Shown here one piece after another: positions 9,313 to 17,124 of a DNA stretch of 64,000 bases. Each line of letters begins with the position of its first letter. Position 1 is the first letter of the stretch. The stretch comes from Sediminicola arcticus (lineage in GTDB: Bacteria > Bacteroidota > Bacteroidia > Flavobacteriales > Flavobacteriaceae). Under the pieces are notes generated by a model. It was not told where the DNA came from. It saw only the letters and a program-made list of their open reading frames with translations, and did no database searches. The position numbers and the translations under genes are program-made. The stretch spans positions 1 through 64,000 of the forward strand of contig NZ_JBEXAE010000002.1 in the NCBI RefSeq assembly GCF_040566695.1. The letters are read 5' to 3'.

Positions 9313-10644
9313 ATGGAGAGCATTATTATTATTGTATTTATTGTGGGTTATTTGGCAATAACCCTAGAGCACAACTTAAAAATTGATAAACTCATACCCG
9401 CTTTGGCGATGATGGCATTGCTATGGGCAATCATAGCCTTAACGCACATGCCTGTATTTGAGGTTAATGCTGAGTTAAGGGAGCTAGAACCCTCTCATAT
9501 TGATGATATATTGTTACATCATTTGGGCAAAACAGCGGAAATTCTGGTATTCTTGTTGGGAGCCATGACCATTGTGGAAATCATAGATTACTTTGATGGT
9601 TTTGCCACCATAAAAGGATTTATTAAAACAAGGAGTAAGAAAAAGTTATTGTGGTTGTTTTCCATCCTTGCTTTTATACTTTCTGCAATAATAGACAACC
9701 TAACAGCTACCATAGTTTTAATTACAATTTTACAAAAGGTAATTAAGGATAGAGAAACCAGATTGTGGTTTGCCGGTATGGTTATTATTGCAGCAAATGC
9801 CGGTGGAGCATGGTCTCCTATTGGTGATGTAACGACTACCATGTTATGGATTGCCAATAAGGTTTCTGCCTTGCAGTTGGTGGAGCATGTATTTTTACCT
9901 TCTGTTGTATGTATGGTGGTGCCTACTTTTATTGCAAGCAGATTCAAAGCTTTTCAGGGCAATATAGAGGGCGAATTTGAGGAGGAAATTCCTAAATCAA
10001 AATTTGGGTCTAACATGTTGTACCTTGGATTAGGTGCGATTGTTTTTGTTCCTTTCTTTAAAACAATCACCCATCTTCCTCCTTATGTAGGAATGATGTT
10101 GTCCTTGGCAATTGTGGCTACTTTTGCAGAGATATATAGTAGTACTAAGTTTAGTCTGTCCAATGTGGATGGAGAGAGTGACGCACACGCACAACACAGC
10201 CCTGTTCATGCTTCATTGTCTAAAATTGAGTTACCAAGTATCTTGTTCTTCTTGGGAATATTATTGGCAGTTGCCGCCCTAGAGTCTTTGGGTATGCTGT
10301 TCCATTTTGCAGAAGGATTAAATTCGGCCATACCAAATACAGATATCGTAGTGATGTTGCTAGGTGTTGGTTCAGCAGTTATAGATAACGTACCTTTAGT
10401 AGCTGCTAGTATTGGGATGTTCTCCCAGGGAATGGATAGTCCATTATGGCATTTTATAGCATATTCAGCAGGAACTGGTGGAAGTATGCTTATCATTGGG
10501 TCTGCAGCTGGGGTAGTAGCCATGGGAATGGAGAAGATAGATTTCTTCTGGTACTTAAAGAAAATAGCATGGTTGGCCTTGGTAGGATTCTTGGCTGGAG
10601 CCGTAGCATTTATTTTGTTGAGAGATTTAATATTGAACGCATAA
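9313..10644 (+). CDS. nhaD: Sodium/proton antiporter NhaD
   Basis: NhaD exports sodium in exchange for protons in the inner membrane, giving salt and alkali tolerance. The 443-residue protein is almost entirely hydrophobic, with roughly a dozen membrane segments. The typical NhaD segments are visible: a conserved IIDNLTATIV stretch near residue 138 and NAGGAWSPIGDVTT near 170, and a second VIDNVPLVAA repeat in the C-terminal half. These mirrored motifs reflect the inverted-repeat fold of the ion transporter superfamily. It stands between an amino acid dehydrogenase and an ExbB-ExbD set and is probably co-transcribed with both. The place suggests a marine or brackish life style. Confidence 0.9.
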   Translation: MESIIIIVFIVGYLAITLEHNLKIDKLIPALAMMALLWAIIALTHMPVFEVNAELRELEPSHIDDILLHHLGKTAEILVFLLGAMTIVEIIDYFDGFATIKGFIKTRSKKKLLWLFSILAFILSAIIDNLTATIVLITILQKVIKDRETRLWFAGMVIIAANAGGAWSPIGDVTTTMLWIANKVSALQLVEHVFLPSVVCMVVPTFIASRFKAFQGNIEGEFEEEIPKSKFGSNMLYLGLGAIVFVPFFKTITHLPPYVGMMLSLAIVATFAEIYSSTKFSLSNVDGESDAHAQHSPVHASLSKIELPSILFFLGILLAVAALESLGMLFHFAEGLNSAIPNTDIVVMLLGVGSAVIDNVPLVAASIGMFSQGMDSPLWHFIAYSAGTGGSMLIIGSAAGVVAMGMEKIDFFWYLKKIAWLALVGFLAGAVAFILLRDLILNA

Positions 10645-10693
10645 TTTAAATGACAAATAACCGTTATAACGGCAACACTAATTAAGAGAACCT

Positions 10694-11386
10694 ATGTTAT
10701 TATTTCAAGATCTTGTCCAAGATCCAGCTGTTGACGCAGTTGTATCAGAGGAAAAAACACTTTCCGTTATCGATTTGATCGTCGATGGGGGTACTGGAAG
10801 TATCCTTATTATATCGGTATTGTTTGTCATGTTGTTCGTGGCGCTGTACATTTATTTTGAGCGTATTTTTGCCATAAAGGCGGCCTCCAAGATCGATAGT
10901 AATTTCATGAATCAGATTAGAGACCATGTGTCCAATGGCAAGTTGGAAGCAGCAAAATTGTTGTGCGCTCAAACAGATTCTCCTGTGGCTAGATTGACTG
11001 AAAAAGGGATTTCCAGAATTGGAAAGCCATTAGACGATATCAATAAAGCCATTGAAAATGCAGGGACCTTAGAAGTTTACAAGTTGGAAAAGAACATCAG
11101 TGTTCTAGCAACCGTTGCAGGTGCTGCCCCAATGATAGGGTTTTTAGGAACGGTAATTGGAATGATTCTTGCTTTTCATCAAATGGCAAGCAATGGGGGT
11201 CAGGCAGAGATGGGCTCCTTGGCTTCTGGTATTTATACGGCAATGACTACCACTGTAGCAGGTCTAATAGTTGGTATTATTGCGTATATAGGGTATAACC
11301 ATTTGGTCAACAGAACAGACAAGGTAGTTCATAAGATGGAAGCTAATGCTGTTGAATTTTTGGATTTGTTGAACGAACCTCTTTAA
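10694..11386 (+). CDS. exbB: MotA/TolQ/ExbB family proton channel protein
   Basis: This is the larger subunit of the proton-driven motor that energises TonB-dependent outer membrane transport. It has 230 residues with three membrane segments: near residues 35-57, and a pair around 125-190. The conserved core GAAPMIGFLGTVIGMI and the T-rich MTTTVAGLIVGI helix that line the proton path are both intact. A signal-like N-terminal tail of about 30 residues precedes the first helix. It is 9 bases upstream of exbD, and the tonB-like gene follows, so the three form a complete energiser set. TolQ is an alternative name, but no tolA, tolB or pal is nearby. Confidence 0.88.
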   Translation: MLLFQDLVQDPAVDAVVSEEKTLSVIDLIVDGGTGSILIISVLFVMLFVALYIYFERIFAIKAASKIDSNFMNQIRDHVSNGKLEAAKLLCAQTDSPVARLTEKGISRIGKPLDDINKAIENAGTLEVYKLEKNISVLATVAGAAPMIGFLGTVIGMILAFHQMASNGGQAEMGSLASGIYTAMTTTVAGLIVGIIAYIGYNHLVNRTDKVVHKMEANAVEFLDLLNEPL

Positions 11387-11395
11387 TCCATAGCT

Positions 11396-11782
11396 ATGAA
11401 ACTAAAAGGAAGAAACAAAGTCAGTCCAGATTTTAGCATGTCCTCTATGACGGACATAGTGTTTCTGTTGCTGATTTTCTTCATGCTCACAGCTAATTCT
11501 CCCAATGCACTGGATTTACTTTTGCCTAAGGCAAAAGGCAAATCTACCAATACTCAAAATGTATCTGTAAGCATTACCAAAGATTTGGAGTATTATATAG
11601 ATAACCAAAGGATAAATGGAGCATACGTTGAAATTGAATTAAAAAAGGCACTGGAAGGACAAGAGAAGCCTACAATTATTTTGAGGGCAGAAGAAAGTGT
11701 TGCTATAAAAGAGGCGGTAAACGTTATGGAAATCGCTAATAGGAACAATTATAAGGTCATTTTGGCCGTGCGACCCAATTAA
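11396..11782 (+). CDS. exbD: ExbD/TolR family biopolymer transporter
   Basis: ExbD is the small single-pass partner of ExbB. The 128-residue protein has an N-terminal cytoplasmic tail, one membrane helix (about residues 19-38) and a periplasmic domain. D20 in SMTDIVFLLLIFFM is the conserved proton-binding aspartate. Its stop codon is adjacent to the start of the next gene without a spacer, so translation of the TonB-like protein is probably coupled. Length and motif are normal for the family. Confidence 0.9.
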   Translation: MKLKGRNKVSPDFSMSSMTDIVFLLLIFFMLTANSPNALDLLLPKAKGKSTNTQNVSVSITKDLEYYIDNQRINGAYVEIELKKALEGQEKPTIILRAEESVAIKEAVNVMEIANRNNYKVILAVRPN

Positions 11783-12622
11783 ATGTCATTTTTAGATACA
11801 AAACATAAGAAGAAGTCTTTTACACTTACAACAGTTTTGTTAAGTGCACTTCTTCTTTTGCTTTTTTATATAGGTCTTACCTATATGGACCCGCCTATAG
11901 AAAATGGGATTTCTGTTAATTTTGGTGCCATGGAATTTGGTTCTGGAAACGTACAACCAAAAGAACTTATCAAAACAGCACCTAAACAAGAAGTGCAACC
12001 GCAGCAAAAATTAGAGGCTACGGTAACAGAGACCCCAAAAGAGAAAATGGAGGAGGTCTTAACGAGTGAAGATATAGACGCTCCGGTTATACCTCCTAAG
12101 AAGAAAGAGGTTAAAATCACACCCAAGGTAGACCCGAAACCTAAAGAAGAGGTAAAGAAGCCTGTGGAAACGCCCAAGCCCTCCCAATCTACCACTGATG
12201 CCCTATCAAGTATCATAAACGGTCCAAAAAATGATGGAACGGCAACAGGCGGTGAGGGCAACGATAATAGGGCAGGGGATAAAGGACAGCCAGATGGAGA
12301 TCCTTATGCTACGAGCTACTACGGAAGTGCTGGTTCTGGTTCTGGAACCGGAGGGTATGGATTAAATGGGAGATCCTTGGTGAGCCAGGGAAAGGTTCAA
12401 CAAGAATGCAACGAAGAAGGTAGGGTTGTGGTTAAAATTATAGTGGATAGAAACGGGAAGGTGGTCAGTGCCACTCCTGGAGTAAAAGGTACAACAAATA
12501 ACAGTCCTTGTCTTTTGGATCCTGCAAAAAGAACCGCATTTATGCACAAATGGAACCTAGATTCCAATGCTCCTAGTCAACAAATAGGATTTGTTGTTGT
12601 CAATTTTAAATTGGGGGAGTAA
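11783..12622 (+). CDS. TonB-like energy transducer
   Basis: The 279-residue protein has the layout of TonB: a short cytoplasmic tail, one membrane helix (about residues 16-35), a long proline/lysine/glutamate-rich periplasmic spacer (about 60-140), a glycine-rich stretch (about 150-195) and a C-terminal domain. The C-terminal part (GRVVVKIIVDRNGKV, then two cysteines flanking the loop) looks like a divergent TonB domain, and it ends in a beta strand. It starts directly at the exbD stop. It should transfer the force from ExbBD to outer membrane receptors. A specific receptor partner is not encoded nearby. It could also be a TolA-like link protein. Confidence 0.8.
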   Translation: MSFLDTKHKKKSFTLTTVLLSALLLLLFYIGLTYMDPPIENGISVNFGAMEFGSGNVQPKELIKTAPKQEVQPQQKLEATVTETPKEKMEEVLTSEDIDAPVIPPKKKEVKITPKVDPKPKEEVKKPVETPKPSQSTTDALSSIINGPKNDGTATGGEGNDNRAGDKGQPDGDPYATSYYGSAGSGSGTGGYGLNGRSLVSQGKVQQECNEEGRVVVKIIVDRNGKVVSATPGVKGTTNNSPCLLDPAKRTAFMHKWNLDSNAPSQQIGFVVVNFKLGE

Positions 12623-12625
12623 TTC

Positions 12626-13837
12626 ATGGGGTATCAAGAAACCTTGGATTGGATGTTTGCACAACTTCCAATGTATCAGCAGAAGGGAAAGTCTGCCTTT
12701 AATGGAAAGCTGGACAATATATTAAAACTCGTAGATCATTTAAATCACCCCGAAAAAAATTTTAAGACCATTCATGTTGCCGGCACCAATGGTAAAGGGT
12801 CTAGTAGCCATATGTTGGCCTCTGTACTTCAAGAGGCAGGATATAAGGTAGGCCTTTATACATCGCCCCATTTAAAGGACTTTAGGGAGCGCATCAAGAT
12901 CAATGGGATTCAAGTTGATAAAGATTATGTAATAACATTTATAGAGAAGAACAAAATGTTCCTTAGCGAGAACAAACTTTCCTTCTTTGAAATGACCGTG
13001 GGAATGGCCTTTGACTTCTTTGCCATTGAGCAAGTAGATATAGCCATTATAGAAGTGGGTTTGGGAGGAAGGCTCGATTCCACTAATATTATAATCCCCG
13101 AAGTGTCTTTGATTACCAACATTGGATTGGACCATATGGATATTTTGGGCTCCACCTTATCTCAGATCGCTTCCGAGAAAGCAGGGATTATAAAACCCAA
13201 TGTTCCAGTAGTGATAAGTGAGTATCAACAAGAAATTGCTTCCGTATTTATGGAAGCTGCCCAGTCACGAGATGCAGTCATCGTCTTTGCCGCAAAGGAA
13301 GAATTACCCGATTATATTTCCTCCTTACTCGGGAATTATCAAAAAATGAACGTAAAAGGGGTACTGGCGACATTGAAACTACTTAAGGGTTATAATGTAA
13401 ATGAAGAGCATATCAAAGCTGGACTTCTTAAAGTTGCAGAGAACACGGGATTAATGGGACGATGGCAGGTACTTGGCGAAAAACCCTTAGTGATATGCGA
13501 TACAGCTCATAATAGTGAAGGCTTTGCCGTGGTATTACAGCAAATTCATCAACAAAAGTATAACGCCCTACACTTGGTTTTGGGTTTTGTAAAGGAAAAG
13601 AATCTCGAAGCAATTTTACCGCTCTTTCCAAAGGAAGCATCGTATTATTTTTGTGCCCCACAGATTGAAAGGAAGTTGGATGAATGGGTACTCAAAGAAA
13701 AAGCTTCAGAATTTGGATTGGTAGGGGAGGTGTATAATTCTGTAAATGAAGCACTTGTTGCCGCAAAGCAAATAGCCAAAAGTTCTGATCTTATATACGT
13801 GGGTGGCAGTAATTTTGTGGTCGCAGAAGTAGTTTGA
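12626..13837 (+). CDS. folC: Folylpolyglutamate synthase / dihydrofolate synthase FolC
   Basis: FolC adds L-glutamate to dihydropteroate and then lengthens the polyglutamate tail of folates in the cytoplasm. The ATP-binding loop GTNGKGS is at residues 53-59, followed by the SPHL folate segment, the GLGGRLDSTN motif and TNIGLDHMDILG that bind substrate and metal. The C-terminal domain has DTAHN near residue 293. The 403-residue length is normal. It starts 3 bases after the tonB-like gene and is the last gene of the 8070-13837 run. Folate supply fits the presence of gcvP in the window, though the two are not co-transcribed. Confidence 0.93.
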   Translation: MGYQETLDWMFAQLPMYQQKGKSAFNGKLDNILKLVDHLNHPEKNFKTIHVAGTNGKGSSSHMLASVLQEAGYKVGLYTSPHLKDFRERIKINGIQVDKDYVITFIEKNKMFLSENKLSFFEMTVGMAFDFFAIEQVDIAIIEVGLGGRLDSTNIIIPEVSLITNIGLDHMDILGSTLSQIASEKAGIIKPNVPVVISEYQQEIASVFMEAAQSRDAVIVFAAKEELPDYISSLLGNYQKMNVKGVLATLKLLKGYNVNEEHIKAGLLKVAENTGLMGRWQVLGEKPLVICDTAHNSEGFAVVLQQIHQQKYNALHLVLGFVKEKNLEAILPLFPKEASYYFCAPQIERKLDEWVLKEKASEFGLVGEVYNSVNEALVAAKQIAKSSDLIYVGGSNFVVAEVV

Positions 13838-13856
13838 TTTTTTTGCATTTTTTTCT

Positions 13857-13886
13857 TTTGGGATTTCAAAAACTATACTATATTTG
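13857..13886 (+). promoter_or_regulatory. Promoter of the tRNA-Val(TAC) gene
   Basis: TTTG (13857-13860), an 18-base spacer and a perfect -7 element TATATTTG (13879-13886) fit the Bacteroidota housekeeping promoter. The tRNA begins 57 bases downstream. It lies just past the folC stop, so the tRNA is a separate transcription unit. Confidence 0.7.
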
Positions 13887-13943
13887 CACTCGCTTCGAGA
13901 ATTTAGAAGTGGAAAATTAATTGAAAGATTGATTTACAAGTAC

Positions 13944-14018
13944 GGGCTCTTAGCTCAGCTGGTTCAGAGCACCTGCCTTACAAGCAGGGGGTCACTGGTT
14001 CGAACCCAGTAGGGCCCA
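13944..14018 (+). tRNA. tRNA-Val, anticodon TAC
   Basis: The 75-base sequence folds into a full cloverleaf. Acceptor arms GGGCTCT and AGGGCCC pair with one wobble, D-arm GCTC/GAGC, anticodon arm CCTGC/GCAGG around loop CTTACAA, T-arm ACTGG/CCAGT around TTCGAAC. Anticodon TAC reads GUA and GUG valine codons. CCA is not encoded. Confidence 0.95.
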
Positions 14019-14021
14019 CAA

Positions 14022-14056
14022 AAAAAATCCTGTTCACTATGTGAACGGGATTTTTT
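14022..14056 (+). terminator. Terminator of tRNA-Val(TAC)
   Basis: A 16-bp stem with one G-T pair (14022-14037 with 14041-14056) and a 3-base loop ends in six T. It begins 3 bases after the tRNA. The A/T-rich base of the stem makes it also work for the converging kinase gene on the minus strand. Confidence 0.85.
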
Positions 14057-14110
14057 CGTTAAAACAGCCACTTAGAATTCTATAGACATCGTTAAGTATC
14101 TAAATTCAGC

Positions 14111-15094
14111 TTATACGATGCCATAGGTTTCCAATAATATCTTATTGGTCTCTTCAATATTCTTGAAAACACTAAAGTCACGACCTTGCGTCCTTTGGGC
14201 TCCTAAGGCATTAGCATATCTAGCCGCCCTTATATAATTAGTCTTATCTTTTAGTAGTCCATACCCAAGACCACCTGCGAAAGAATCACCACAGCCTGTG
14301 GTGTCTACCACGTGGCTTACCTTTATAGAGGGAACCATTTCTTGATGAACTTTATCCTCTTTTTTGAAGAAAACTGCTCCTCCTTTTGAATCTAAAGTCA
14401 CAATTAATGATTTAACACCTTTATTCAAGGAGTGTTCAGCAAAGGATGCTAAATGATCTGTACTTTCGTCGTTAACATGTTTTAGGTTTTCTAGTTCGAA
14501 TTCTTTTTCAAACCAACAGCATTTAGACTCTTCTAGATTCATTTTTAAAACATCTATAAAGGGTAGCCATTGATCCATGTCGATCCAAAATTTAACCAAT
14601 CTATCTCCTGTCATTGTCACCGTGTTGGTGGGTCCGTGGGCATCAAAAATAATGGTGCCTGTACTATTTTGTTTTATATACTTTAGGGTCTCAAGGGGCA
14701 CTTCATAATCTGTAATGGGAACACATACAAAAACATCACAATGTAATAGTGATTTTAAATCTTCCGGAATAATTGGATTCATGAATCCAGTTTGTTTCTC
14801 TAATCTGTTGTTCTGGTCAATAAACCTTAGGCTGATAACGTCTCCTTGATCTAACTCTGAAGTGATATGTTCAGTATTTATATTGGGGTATGCCGATAGA
14901 ATTTCTTTAATGGGCGCTTCGTCTTTTTTTCGAACATGAGACACGAGATGGACTGTTCCTTCATTTCCTAATAATTGGGATAATCCAATAGCCGTATGTG
15001 TGGCACAACCGTACTTTTCAATTATTTCTCCTCTATGGGTTGTAATATGATCTCTTGGAATTGGGCCAAGAACCGCAATATTATATTTTGCCAT
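14111..15094 (-). CDS. PfkB family carbohydrate or nucleoside kinase
   Basis: This is a ribokinase-like sugar or nucleoside kinase. The PfkB signature DTTGCGDSFAGG is at residues 264-275 with the catalytic base D270 and the anion hole GCGD. The N-terminal IAVLGPIPRDH segment and IVTLDSKGGAVFF fit the fold. The 327-residue length is normal. The first PfkB signature is weak, so the substrate (ribose, fructose, adenosine, 2-keto-3-deoxygluconate) cannot be named. It stands alone between two tRNA genes read in the opposite direction, with no sugar transport or catabolic genes near it. Confidence 0.85.
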   Translation of the reverse strand: MAKYNIAVLGPIPRDHITTHRGEIIEKYGCATHTAIGLSQLLGNEGTVHLVSHVRKKDEAPIKEILSAYPNINTEHITSELDQGDVISLRFIDQNNRLEKQTGFMNPIIPEDLKSLLHCDVFVCVPITDYEVPLETLKYIKQNSTGTIIFDAHGPTNTVTMTGDRLVKFWIDMDQWLPFIDVLKMNLEESKCCWFEKEFELENLKHVNDESTDHLASFAEHSLNKGVKSLIVTLDSKGGAVFFKKEDKVHQEMVPSIKVSHVVDTTGCGDSFAGGLGYGLLKDKTNYIRAARYANALGAQRTQGRDFSVFKNIEETNKILLETYGIV

Positions 15095-15429
15095 GCGATG
15101 GTTTGCTTTGATTATCTAATTATTGTGAACTATATCTTAGGTGTTCTAAAATATACGAATTTTTTGAATTTTCCAATGATTAATTTTTTGTAACTACCAT
15201 TCGTTGTAAATCTTATTTTTGAAAAATGGAAATAAAAGGGAGGCGAAATTATCGTAAAAACTTATGCTGATTTAATCTTTCAAACTAGAAATTCTTAGTA
15301 CATTATGATCCTAAGGAAAAAGATTTAATGGCACAATAGGTGTTAGAAAAAACCCCTGGTAGGTCAAAATTGATGAATTTTATAGTTTTTCTAATCCAAA
15401 ATAAGCTTTACATTAGCACCCTCGTTTAT
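15095..15429. other. Gap upstream of the PfkB kinase and tRNA-Val(GAC)
   Basis: The AT-rich stretch must carry the promoters of the kinase (minus) and of the tRNA (plus). The best plus-strand candidate is the imperfect -7 element TACATTAG (15409-15416) 14 bases before the tRNA, but no -33 TTG is well placed. I see no coding ORF and no other structure. Confidence 0.4.
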
Positions 15430-15504
15430 GGGGTATTAGCTCAGTTGGTTTAGAGCGCTGCCTTGACAGGGCAGAGGTCACTGGTTCGAATCCAGTATGT
15501 CCCA
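15430..15504 (+). tRNA. tRNA-Val, anticodon GAC
   Basis: A complete cloverleaf of 75 bases: acceptor arms GGGGTAT and ATGTCCC pair with two wobbles, D-arm GCTC/GAGC, anticodon arm CTGCC/GGCAG around loop TTGACAG, T-arm ACTGG/CCAGT. The anticodon GAC reads GUC and GUU valine codons, complementing the TAC isoacceptor 1.4 kb upstream. CCA is not encoded. Confidence 0.94.
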
Positions 15505-15515
15505 CACCAATCACT

Positions 15516-15546
15516 AAATCCATCTCGTAGTAACGGGATGGATTTT
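15516..15546 (+). terminator. Terminator of tRNA-Val(GAC)
   Basis: A 12-bp stem with one wobble (15516-15527 with 15534-15545), a 6-base loop and a short T run start 12 bases after the tRNA. It separates the tRNA from the converging murF gene. Confidence 0.75.
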
Positions 15547-15612
15547 ATATTTCTAGTCAAGGTCTTATTGGTTTATGAAAGCGCGGAGATGAAAAGTCAC
15601 CCATTTATTTGC

Positions 15613-16887
15613 CTAAATAAGGTCTAAAATTCGTTCCAATGCCATTCCACGAGATCCTTTTATTAGAACATTACTTCCTTTTGGGGCTCTATTTTTTAGG
15701 TGCTTAGAAAGATCGCCGAATGTTTTAAATTTTAGCAAAGGGCTTTGTGTGTTGAAAAAATTCTCTCCTATAAGATAGACAGTATCAAATTTTGAAGCTG
15801 CTGCTAAGTCAGCAATGTACTGATGCTCTTTAGCGGCGGTATCTCCTAGTTCAAACATATCCCCAATAAATATTGTTTTGTTCTCCCCTTCCATGGCAGC
15901 AAAGTTTTCCAAAGCGGCTTTCATACTGGTTGGGTTGGCATTGTAGGCATCCAAAATAATTTGGTTGTCATTTTTATGGATGATTTGAGAGCGGTTGTTC
16001 TTTGGTTGATAACGTTCAACTGCAATTTTTATGTCGACCATAGGAATTTTAAAATAATCACCAATAAGAATGGCGACACAACAATTGGTAAAATTATAGT
16101 TCCCTATTAAGCTTGATTGTATTTTTATCCCATGTGATTCTAGGGCCACAAAAGGATGGGCACCCAAACTCTTAATTTTGAATAAATTAGGATCGTCCTG
16201 ACTATATCCTAATTTATTTGGATAGTCTTTTAATTTCTCTCTTTGGATGGGGTCATCTCCGTTAAAGAATACAGTCTTATGGTTTGAAAGTAGGAATTGG
16301 TAAAGTTCACTTTTACCGGTAATGACTCCTTCTTCGCTTCCAAATCCCTCTATGTGTGCTTTGCCAAAGTTGGTGATGTAACCAAAGTCAGGCTCGACCA
16401 AACTACATAAGAATTTAATTTCTAGTTTGTGGTTGGCCCCCATTTCAAGTATCGCTAATTGGGTATCGGGTTTTATATTCAAAAGGGTTAATGGTACTCC
16501 TATATGGTTGTTCAAATTGCCTTTTGTCGCCACTGTTTTGTACTTCACGGAAAGCACGGCATTGATTAATTCTTTAGTGGTGGTTTTGCCATTGCTTCCG
16601 GTGAGAGCGATGACTTTGGCTGAACTATACTTACGGTGGAAATTAGCAAGCTCCTGTAGTGTTTTTAAGGTATCGGTTACCAATATAGTTTCGCCATCGG
16701 AATGGTAGGTAGGATCATCCACAACGGCATAACGAGCTCCCTTTTTGATAGCCTCTTTTGCGTATTCATTACCATTAAAATTGTCACCTCTTAAGGCAAA
16801 AAAAAGGCAATTAGCCGTTATATTTCTGGTGTCCGTACTTACGGAATGAGATTCCAAAAATACCTTATGTAATTCATGTATAGTCAT
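15613..16887 (-). CDS. murF: UDP-MurNAc-tripeptide:D-Ala-D-Ala ligase MurF
   Basis: MurF adds D-alanyl-D-alanine to UDP-MurNAc-tripeptide, the last cytoplasmic step of the peptidoglycan precursor. The N-terminal uridine-binding part has STDTRNI and FFALRG. The P-loop GSNGKTT is at residues 97-103 and K-loop and glutamate motifs follow (NNHIGVPLTLL, ILEMGANH). The C-terminal Mur domain contains DAYNANPTSM and FIGDMFELG. At 424 residues it is full length. It lies downstream of gldJ on the same strand; gldJ has its own terminator between them, so murF may be partly or wholly separate. Confidence 0.94.
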   Translation of the reverse strand: MTIHELHKVFLESHSVSTDTRNITANCLFFALRGDNFNGNEYAKEAIKKGARYAVVDDPTYHSDGETILVTDTLKTLQELANFHRKYSSAKVIALTGSNGKTTTKELINAVLSVKYKTVATKGNLNNHIGVPLTLLNIKPDTQLAILEMGANHKLEIKFLCSLVEPDFGYITNFGKAHIEGFGSEEGVITGKSELYQFLLSNHKTVFFNGDDPIQREKLKDYPNKLGYSQDDPNLFKIKSLGAHPFVALESHGIKIQSSLIGNYNFTNCCVAILIGDYFKIPMVDIKIAVERYQPKNNRSQIIHKNDNQIILDAYNANPTSMKAALENFAAMEGENKTIFIGDMFELGDTAAKEHQYIADLAAASKFDTVYLIGENFFNTQSPLLKFKTFGDLSKHLKNRAPKGSNVLIKGSRGMALERILDLI

Positions 16888-17076
16888 CTAATTAAGGGGG
16901 GGATTTTGTATTTCAAATCGAAAGCAAGATAAAACCAAAAAGGAAAACCTCGCTTATTTATAGATATAAATATATTCAATTATTCTAAAATTAGATATTC
17001 TCTAAAATGCTTTCGTTAGGTGAGAAGGCTAAGGTGTGCCGTTATTTGATTTATACATTTAATGTAGGGGCATAAA

Positions 17077-17100
17077 AAAAGCCCTGAGAACAGGGCTTTT
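17077..17100 (-). terminator. Terminator of gldJ
   Basis: A perfect 10-bp stem (17077-17086 with 17091-17100) with loop AGAA sits 25 bases past the gldJ stop. On the minus strand it runs into seven T. murF lies beyond it. Confidence 0.8.
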
Positions 17101-17124
17101 GAATCTTTTGAATTTTACGAAGGC

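Noticed and set aside
9588..9947. A 119-codon minus-strand ORF inside nhaD
   Set aside because: It is antisense to a well-supported transporter with mirrored IIDN motifs, and has no start context or family match.
13944..15504. A tRNA-flanked genomic island
   Set aside because: Two tRNAs flank the kinase, but there is no integrase, no direct repeat of a tRNA 3' end and no base-composition change; the kinase looks like a core gene.
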